Shown here: piece by piece, positions 53,700 through 60,000 of the stretch
Numbering within the stretch: position 1 is the first letter of the stretch
Layout: each line of letters starts with the position of its first letter
Source: Prorocentrum cordatum
Taxonomy: Eukaryota > Sar > Dinophyceae > Prorocentrales > Prorocentraceae
Reading direction: 5' to 3'
Assembly (NCBI GenBank): GCA_963575745.1
Contig: CAUYUJ010000958.1
Location: forward strand, 232,501-292,500
DNA: 60,000 nt
Program-made: the position numbers and the translations under genes
Notes under the pieces: model-generated
Told to the model about the DNA's origin: nothing
Databases searched by the model: none
What the model saw: the letters and a program-made list of their open reading frames with translations, nothing else

Positions 53700-53905
53700 A
53701 GAGGTTAACGGATGGAGGGCGAGCGGTTTCCAAGCTGTGGCTCTCGCCCCAGCGCCGCGCACGCGGGTGGAGGGCGGGCGGTTCTCAAAGCGTGGTTCTC
53801 GCCTCAGCGCCGCGCACGCTGGTCAGGCGAGCTTGCAAGAGTTTCACGGATGGAGGGCGGTTCCTTTCAATTTGTGGCTCCCGTCTCAGCGTCGCGTGCA
53901 GTCGT
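53700..53905. repeat. Repeat family RC, array 1 (three units, about 60-65 bp)
   Basis: GGATGGAGGGCG, GGTT(C/T)(C/T)(C/A)AA, GTGGCTC, CGCC(C/T)CAGCGCCGCGCACGC. A related set lies at 54.78-55.05 kb. Confidence 0.85.
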
Positions 53906-54188
53906 TCTATAAGGTTACAGAGGTTTCAGGGATTCTGATGGCTGACTTCCCAGAAATGGTTATTCGGCACGGTGTAGGCTACCTAGGCGCAGCAATCACG
54001 TTGGTTTGCGGTGGTGAGGTCCACGGAATGGTGTTCTGGCCAGATTCAGGATCGCCAGGACGCATTTCTAACGTTGATTCGCGGCGTTGAACAGGCATGG
54101 TGTTTCGGCACGGTTCAGGAATGTCGAGGTGCTGTCTTCGAACGGGGCATTTCCCTCAGTGTCGTGTAGGGGGCCCTATGAAGACGGA
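53906..54188. other. Spacer with a short duplicated phrase
   Basis: ATTCGGCACGGTGTAGG (53960) and TTTCGGCACGGTTCAGG (54103) are related. No gene. Confidence 0.4.
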
Positions 54189-54252
54189 GCTTGGAGGGAG
54201 GGTTTCTTGCGACATCGTTGATGGGTCTTGGGTTTACTTTGGTCCTCCTCAT
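54189..54252. repeat. Dispersed repeat T1, copy 2
   Basis: GCTTGGAGGGAGGGTTT, ACATCGTTGATG and GGTTTACTTTGGTCCTCCTC match the reverse complement of 42570-42635 (about four fifths identical by eye). Confidence 0.85.
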
Positions 54253-54777
54253 CCTTCTCCTCCTCCTCCCCCTCCGCCCCAGCGCCCCTGTAGTCCTCCT
54301 GCCCCCGCGCAGCTCAGCATGGCCGCCGTGCCCGTCATGCTCCTGCCAAAGCCGTTCATCCTGCTGTCGCAGCACAAAGCAGAGCGCGCCGCCCAGCCAA
54401 CTCCGGGGCCCTGGCTCCTCCTGCATCCCTCTTCTCGGCGGTGTCCAGGAAGGGGGGTGAGGACGAGGGGGGGATGGGTATCCTGGCTGGGGCCACGGCG
54501 TCTTCCCAGAGGTTATGACCCCCTCTGTTTTTCTTTCGATGAGTTCTCTGGCCCCCTCTCGTTTGCGCGCGTGCCTCGGGCCATGATCCGCTAACCTAAC
54601 TCGTGGACGCGCCCCTCTTGGACGCCCCCGATCTTCCTCACAGGTATCTCCTCCTTGTCGCAGCGCCAGACGTGTCGTCAGGGCGGGTCGGCCAGGGCGC
54701 CTGCGCATTCCTTATCACTTCTGATCTCCATGTGGGAGCTCTCCCATCGTTTAGTTGCGTCGATGGAACACATGTTA
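54253..54777. other. Spacer, nothing recognised
   Basis: A 165-codon open frame at 54097-54594 has no domain. Confidence 0.35.
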
Positions 54778-55050
54778 TTGGGTGGTAGACACATGGCTCT
54801 CGCATTGACGCCGTGCACACTTATCTGTCGCTTGTTGCAGCAATTATGTAGGGCGGGCCGCTCTCAAACTAGGGCTTCTCGCATTGGCGCCGCGCATACT
54901 CGTACCCAGCACTGACAAGCTACACGCACTGCGTGCGATCCGTTTTTAAAAGGAGATCTCGACTTGGCGCCGTGCACATTCGTCATCAACGCTTGCAACA
55001 GTTCAGCGGATGGAGGGCGGCTCCTTTCAAGTATGGGCCCCTCGCTGGAT
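54778..55050. repeat. Repeat family RC, array 2
   Basis: CTCGCATTG(A/G)CGCCG(T/C)GCA(C/T)AC, GGGCGG(G)C(C)GCTC and TCAGCGGATGGAGGGCGGCT repeat three times, degenerate. Confidence 0.75.
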
Positions 55051-55204
55051 ACCTTCACTATTTGCATTGCACGAGTTATGAAGCTATGCAACGCTTGTAC
55101 TGATGCATTTGATTGTTTGTTTGTTAGTGTTGGTGTTTGTCTGCGTGCGTGTGTGTCCGACTTACTACGGTGCGCTGCTACAGCACGTGCTTGTTTATTT
55201 GTTT
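55051..55204. other. Spacer, nothing recognised
   Basis: T-rich approach to the TG array. Confidence 0.3.
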
Positions 55205-55333
55205 GGTTGTTTGTCTGTTTGTTTGTTGTGTGTGTATGTATGTATGTGTGCGTGTGCGTATGCGTGTGCGTGTGTGCGTGTGTGCGCGAGCGCGCGCGCG
55301 CGCGCGTGTGTGTGTGTGTGTTTGCGTGTGCGT

Positions 55334-55368
<35 letters not shown>

Positions 55369-55443
55369 CGTGTGTGTGGTTTGTGTTTGTGTTTGTGTTT
55401 GTGCTTGTGTGTGTGTGCGTGTGTGCGTGTGCGTGTTTGTGGT
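55205..55443. repeat. (TG)n / TGCG / TTTG array
   Basis: TTTGTTTG, GTGTGCG, a (GC)n core at 55290-55306 and GTTTGT segments. Alternating purine-pyrimidine sequence of this kind can adopt Z-DNA. Confidence 0.95.
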
Positions 55444-55825
55444 CGTCTGCAGAGCGTTTTCCACGTGCGTTTGCGCAGGAGGAGGGTCGTAACCCGTTCC
55501 CCAGGGCAACCCCCGCTCTTGGGCAAGCGGAGGGAGGGGGGACACCCTGGGCCGGCTCCCCCCTGGATAGTGAAGAGCTGGACAGGGCGATGGATGTCGG
55601 CGTTTCTTTGCTCCTCCTGCGCGAGCCCGTGGCGTGCGGTGGCGATCGATGTCGCGAAGGGCCAGGGCCGTCGGGCGGGAGGTCGTGTTCGGGGCTGAGG
55701 CCCAGTGGGAGCACCGAGCCGAGCCCGGTCTCTCCTCGGACGGAGAGTGCAACGTCGGAGTCGGGCTGCGAAGAAGGAGCGCACAGTGCATAATCAAAGC
55801 GAATTGCGACCCAGGAGTGTGATGA
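55444..55825. other. Spacer, nothing recognised
   Basis: GC-rich, frames open on both strands, no domain. Confidence 0.35.
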
Positions 55826-55967
55826 TGCGGAGGAGGGGAAGGAGCAGGAGGAGGAGGAGGAGGAGGAGGAGAAGCAGGATCAGGAGGATGAGGAGAAAGA
55901 GGAGGAGCAGGAGGAGGAGGAGCAGGAGGAGGAGGAGGAGGCGGAGGAAGAGGAGGAGGAGGAAAAA
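55826..55967. repeat. (GGA)n array
   Basis: GGAGGA with GCAGGA and GAGAAA variants. Confidence 0.95.
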
Positions 55968-56184
55968 TAAGATTGGACTGAGGACAGGGGAGAGTGTCCC
56001 GGCCGCCCAAAAGGCTGGAGCAAACGGTGTCAGGATCCGCCGCATCGACGATGCATCGGCGGTGCGGCGCGATTCGCTGCCCGATTGGCTCCATCCCGAC
56101 GTCGCCCATTCCTCGCCTGTGCGTCTGGCCTCCATTTTTGGAGGCGCTCTGCTGGTGAGGGTTCTGAGGGGGGGGATGCTGAGG
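55968..56184. other. Spacer, nothing recognised
   Basis: Ordinary sequence. Confidence 0.3.
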
Positions 56185-56393
56185 ATCGGCAGGACCAACA
56201 TAGGGACAGAAATAAATGGGGACGAAAGATGCCAGCTCCTGTGAGCTTGAACTGTATTCGCTGTCGATGTTGCTGCGGGCGTTGCCATTTTTTGACGAGT
56301 GTCGCCTGCTTAGCAGCGGCCGCTGCCAGTTTTTGACAACAATGGTAACTGTTGGGCATCGTCCCCGATTCTTCCGTCTCCATTTCGGACGTT
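56185..56393. mobile_element. Inverted-repeat element FB2, copy 2 (diverged)
   Basis: It aligns over about 200 bp with 29229-29438. The best block is GCCTGCTTAGCAGCGGCCGC to CATTTCGGACGTTC (56304-56393). The left arm is eroded, so pairing is weaker than in copy 1. Confidence 0.7.
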
Positions 56394-56794
56394 CTGAGAG
56401 GAGACACCTCCCTGTTTCTGCGCGCAGGGAACGCAAGAAAAAGTCCAAGGATGGCCACGAGATCCTGGACGAGGAGGCGCCCGCAGCCTGGCATGACAGA
56501 TTCGTCAGATCTGCCATTCTCTTGTCGTTCGTATCTGCCAGCGTTGCCTGACCACATGAGCTTCAGAACACAAACAAGTGAGGTTATGACGAGCAGGCGA
56601 TCAATCTGACAATGTGCTTCACTCAGCCTGAACGCTCCACGGCTGCTCTACTCCGTTCTATTCTATCCAGCTGCGCTGGCGCGCGAATCCGCCACCGCGC
56701 TTGAGCAGTGCTTCGGGGAGGGACAGGGCCTTGGGATGCGGGGGGGACGTCCAGGGGTAATAGTGAAACGTCTCGCATGGAGCGATAACTTCGG
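56394..56794. other. Spacer, nothing recognised
   Basis: Mixed sequence without a supported ORF. Confidence 0.3.
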
Positions 56795-57095
56795 AAACAT
56801 GGCGTCGCCCCGCCCACTTGGGCAGACCCCTCACGCGTTTTCTGACCCCATCGAGAGCTCCACCGAAGGCCCCAGAGGCAGGGCCCGCATGTCGTCGCGC
56901 CGCCCATGTCGGCAGACCCACTACACGTTTCGTGGCCCCACAGTGGCAGGGCCCGCATGGCGTCACCCCGTCAGCTTCAGCACACCCCTCACACGCTTCG
57001 TGGCCCCGTCAGGGCTCCGCCGGATGCTCCAGCGGCAGGGCCCGCATGGGGTCGCCCCACCCGTCTCGGCACGCCCTCCACACGTCTCGTGGGAG
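56795..57095. repeat. Satellite family RB, array 3
   Basis: Four units (TCGGCAGACCC, CACGTTTCGTGGCCCC, GGCAGGGCCCGCATG, GTCGCCCCGCCC). Confidence 0.85.
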
Positions 57096-57298
57096 AGGAA
57101 CGGGGGAGGGGTCCGACGGACCAGCCGAGACCCCCCCAGAGGGGGGGGGGGCATCGGAGAGAGGACCTTTTTGCCTCCACGGTACGACCTTGAGCCAACC
57201 GCAAGGTGGGCCAGCGATAGCCCCCTCCCCCAGGAAGCAAGCTCACCGTCCAAGTCGAGGTCGGGCAGGTCCTCTTGCCCCTCTTCCTTGAGGCGGCT
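57096..57298. other. Spacer, nothing recognised
   Basis: Contains a G-rich run near 57140. Confidence 0.3.
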
Positions 57299-57511
57299 GT
57301 CAATCGGCGGCGAGCGAAGGGGGGGAAGCGAGAAGGAGAAGGCCTTCTCAGAAGGCTGCGGGACTTCTCAGGAGCCCCTCGCGCCTTCCGAGAAGTTTTT
57401 CTGCGTCTTCGGCGAAGGCCGAGAAAACTTGTGAGAAGGCCCGGGGACTTCCGAGCCCTCTGAGAAGCCCCGCCCCTTCTCACTTCCCCCCCTCGCTCGC
57501 CGCCCAGTCAA
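57299..57511. mobile_element. Foldback element FB3 with GTCAA flanks
   Basis: The terminal arms GGCGGCGAGCGAAGGGGGGG (from 57306) and the complement ending at 57504 pair over about 30 bp with one gap and few mismatches. The inside is full of GAGAAG/CTTCTC, including the perfect palindrome GAGAAGGCCTTCTC (57336-57349). GTCAA stands 2 nt outside each arm (57299-57303, 57507-57511), as expected of a 5-bp target duplication. Confidence 0.75.
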
Positions 57512-57859
57512 GAGACCTCGAGCCTCGTCTTCGCTCCGACCGAACGCCCGGAGGCAGCCTGCAGGGCACAGCTCGTGCCCCCGTGGCCCTCGACGGGCCT
57601 GCCGAGGCAGCGCTTGGCTCCACGAGGGCCCCCCCGAACAACTCCCGGGCAACGCCCGACCAATCTGTGGGCCCTATTAGGAGTGTGGAGGACGATCAAC
57701 GGAGAGGAAGCATGTGACCAAATAATTTCCAGATGCCTAAAACAGGTGTTAAACATGTAGACATGTGAAAAAGCATGCTTGAGGCAGGTTTAAAGCATTT
57801 TTCTGACACTCTAAACACATTGACAATTCAATGATAGGACTGTTAGGGTGTTCATTGTC
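57512..57859. other. Spacer turning AT-rich
   Basis: GC-rich to 57700, then the most AT-rich segment of the window (57700-57855). No gene is seen. Confidence 0.4.
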
Positions 57860-57886
57860 GTGGCATCCACAATACTAGGATGCCAC
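57860..57886. repeat. Perfect 9-bp hairpin
   Basis: GTGGCATCC, 9-nt loop ACAATACTA, GGATGCCAC, at the boundary from AT-rich to GC-rich DNA. There is no T tract after it that would make it a classical terminator. Confidence 0.9.
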
Positions 57887-58373
57887 CCACGCGCGTAGGA
57901 GCCTTTGTTCTTCTTGCCCGGCCCCGCCAGCGCCCCCCTATGGCAAGTGGACCTGCGGCCCCCTGGCACTCTGAGAGACCGTGGCGTACCCCCCACACGT
58001 GGAACAGAGCAACACAGGCAGGCCCCTTTCGGAGAGCACTGGGAACTCGAGGAGGCACTGGCTCCTTCTCTCCAGGGCACCTGCTCAGGGCTCTCCGCAC
58101 AAAAAAACGCCTCGTGGGCCTCCTCGGGAGGCTGGGGCGGGGGCAGGGGGCGCAGGAGCAGCAGCAGCAGCAGCAGCAGCCTCCTCCTCCGCCCTAAACT
58201 CCTCCAGGTACCTCCCGAGTTCATCATCTCCCTCCAGGGACACCATCATGAGGCCCTGAGCTCCTCGGCCTTCCTCGGAGTGACAAAACCTCGGCCCGAA
58301 AATGAGCTTCAGGACCTGCCTGGCCAAAAACAACATTCCTTTTGCTGGCGAAATGTCAGATTTGTCGTGGGGA
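57887..58373 (-). other. Possible coding fragment, unrecognised
   Basis: On the minus strand a frame from the GGA array reads SDISPAKGMLFLARQVLKLI, then LMMVSLEGDDELGRYLEEFR and an Ala run from a GCT microsatellite (about 58160-58182). The composition is protein-like, but I know no family and the frame breaks near 58085. Confidence 0.3.
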
Positions 58374-58489
58374 CAGGAGGAGGAGGAGGAGGAGGAGGAG
58401 GAGGAGGAGGAGGAGGGAGGGAGGAGGAGGAGGAGGAGGAGGGAGGAGGAGGAGGAGGAGGAGGAGGAGGAGGAGGAGGAGGAGGCTGT
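58374..58489. repeat. (GGA)n array
   Basis: Purine-only GGA/GGGA run. Confidence 0.95.
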
Positions 58490-58882
58490 CGCGCTTGCCC
58501 CCGGTCGGTCGTCGCGTTCGCTTCCGTTCGGGTTCCGCTGCTTCCTCGCCTTCTCTCTCTCCCCCCCTCTTGCTTGCCCTCTTTTCTTCCGTTCTACCTC
58601 TTCTTCCTCGCTGACTGGCTCCTCCTCCCTCATTCCTGCTTCGCTCCGCCTTCGTCCCGCTCCTGGCTTCGCCCTTTCCGTCTCTCCTCGGGTTCGTCCC
58701 CCATTGCCCTTGAGCTGCACGCCCCCGCGAGCTCCCTTGCGCGCCGCTCTGCTGCGTCGGCCTGTAGACATAGCACGCCGCCCCGGCACGCTCTCGGCGT
58801 TCACCGGAGGACCCCGACCGCTTGTGAGACGCCTTGACTGCACTGGTCTGCGGCTGCGGTGCGACCCGCAGAGGCAAAAGAA
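58490..58882. other. Pyrimidine-rich spacer, nothing recognised
   Basis: CTCTTCC-rich from 58540 to 58640, then mixed. Confidence 0.35.
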
Positions 58883-59095
58883 GAGGAGGAGGAGGAGGAG
58901 GAGGAGGAGGAGGAGGAGGAGGAGGAGGAGGAGGAGGAGGAGGAGGAGGAGGAGGAGGAGGAGGAGGAGGAGGAGGTGGAAGAGGAAGAGGAAGAGGAGG
59001 AGGAGGAGGAGGAGGAGGAGGAGGAGGAGGAGGAGGAGGAGGAGAAGGAGGAGGAGGAGGAGGAGGAGGAGGAGGAGGAAGAGGAGGAGACAATG
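58883..59095. repeat. (GGA)n array
   Basis: Nearly pure for 210 bp. Confidence 0.95.
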
Positions 59096-59104
59096 AGGAC
59101 GAGG

Positions 59105-59490
59105 AGGCCCTCTTGGGGTCCCCTGGGAGCCTCTGGGGAGTTTCCTGGGGGGCCTGTTGGGGTCGTTTCGAGGGCCTCCTGGGGCCTCTCGGGGGCCTCT
59201 TGGGCCCTCCTGGGCCGTCTGGGGGAGGCGATTGGCCCGTGTTACGTCTTCGGAGGCCGTGTTGGGGGCCTCTCTGGGCCGTCTCTTGTTGGAGTGTTTG
59301 AAGGCCGTCCGTCTCGGAGTCTTCTTGGGAGGCTCTTGGGGGGTCTTGGGGTCCCTCTGGGCCGACTCGGGGCCCTCTTGGGGGCCGCACGGGTTGTATT
59401 GGAGCTATCTTGGAGGTCCCTTGGGCCGTCCTGGGCGGTCGGGAACCCAAATAGGCGAGGACCCCGAAGTCTTTCAAACGCTTGAGGGCC
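59105..59490. repeat. Family RA, array ending in the conserved core
   Basis: CTCTTGGGG(C/T)CC units run to 59420, then GGTCGGGAACCCAAATAGGC and CCGAAGTCTTTCAAACGCTT (59434-59484), the same end as at 39.5 kb. Confidence 0.85.
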
Positions 59491-59578
59491 ATCAGTGGTT
59501 TCGGCGTCCTCGGGCTTTCCTGGAGGGCCCCGCGCGAGGCGAGCAGAGGCACGCCAGAGCTCCTCCGTTCGTGGTGGT
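59491..59578. other. Spacer
   Basis: Mixed sequence between the RA core and the GTC array. Confidence 0.3.
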
Positions 59579-59843
59579 CGTTGCAATCGCCGTCGTCGTT
59601 GCGGTCGTGGTGGTGGTCGTCGTGGTCGTTGTGGTCGGCGTCGGCGTCGTCATCGTCGTCGCCGCCGTCGTCGTCGTCGTTGTCGTCGTCGTGGTCGGGC
59701 TCGTCGTGCTCGTCGTGCTCGTCGTGCTCGTCGTGCTCGTCGTGCTCGTCGTGCTCGTCGTGCTCGTCGTCGACGTCGTCGACGTCGGCGTCGGCGTCGT
59801 CGTACTCGTGGTCGTGGTCGTGGTCGTTGTCGTGGTCGCGGTA

Positions 59844-59892
<49 letters not shown>

Positions 59893-60000
59893 TGATCGTC
59901 GTGGTCGTCGTGGTGGGCGTCGTCGTCGTCGTCGTCGTCGTCGTCATGATCGTCGTGGTCGTCGTGGTGGGCGTCGTCGTCGTCTTCGTCGTCGTCGTGG
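59579..60000. repeat. (GTC/GTG)n array running off the window
   Basis: GTCGTC with GTGGTC and CTC variants, including seven CTCGTCGTG 9-mers (59701-59765) and two copies of a block CATGATCGTCGTGGTCGTCG about 56 bp apart (59891, 59945). Confidence 0.95.

Noticed and set aside
57860-57886. Intrinsic terminator
   Set aside because: A hairpin without a following T tract, in a eukaryotic context.

Overview
Organism. The window looks like nuclear DNA of a large, GC-rich eukaryotic genome, most likely a dinoflagellate (inference, about 0.7). I find no bacterial operons, RNA genes or phage modules, and no intact single-copy host gene that I can defend. What is recognisable is old retrotransposon protein, of non-LTR types that I associate with dinoflagellate genomes, set among very long microsatellite and minisatellite arrays. 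No reading frame here looks like an undamaged gene.

Layout. 1-1.7 kb: TCG and TCC arrays. 1.72-11.37 kb: non-LTR element A (zinc ribbon/coiled-coil ORF1, EEP endonuclease, RT, CCHC knuckle, RNase H, C-terminal zinc finger, 3' hairpin and simple-repeat tail), split between 4.6 and about 7.2 kb by satellite-like DNA. 11.76-16.1 kb: element B (EEP, RT, RNase H, zinc finger). 17.1-18.56 kb: element C (RT palm and thumb of another lineage). 19.0-23.5 kb: GGA array, GC hairpins, a 361-bp tandem repeat and TATG/TCTG arrays. 23.8-26.2 kb, minus strand: a decayed tyrosine-recombinase retroelement of DIRS type (RNase H then recombinase) with an unrecognised ORF downstream. 26.3-30.4 kb: tandem repeats and two foldback elements, one with an apparent empty site nearby. 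30.5-33.5 kb: element D (RT, CCHC, RNase H, zinc finger). 33.5-42.6 kb: GAT arrays, satellites and unassigned GC-rich DNA. 42.68-43.76 kb: element F (C-terminal part of another non-LTR ORF). 43.8-60 kb: almost entirely arrays, dispersed repeats, a 150-bp near-perfect palindrome at 44.5 kb and a foldback at 57.3 kb.

How the parts relate. The retroelements are read in pieces: each domain keeps its catalytic motifs, but the frame changes every few hundred bases and single stops interrupt otherwise open frames. Several short repeat families recur across the window: a roughly 85-bp satellite (4.9, 48.5 and 56.8 kb), a GGCCTCTTGGGG-type family with a conserved core (5.9, 21, 39.5 and 59.4 kb), and short blocks shared between 27.5/41.2 kb, 29.3/56.3 kb and 42.6/54.2 kb. 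The best candidates for undescribed biology are the non-autonomous foldback and hairpin elements and the conserved flanks beside microsatellite arrays. All coordinates and alignments were read by eye.
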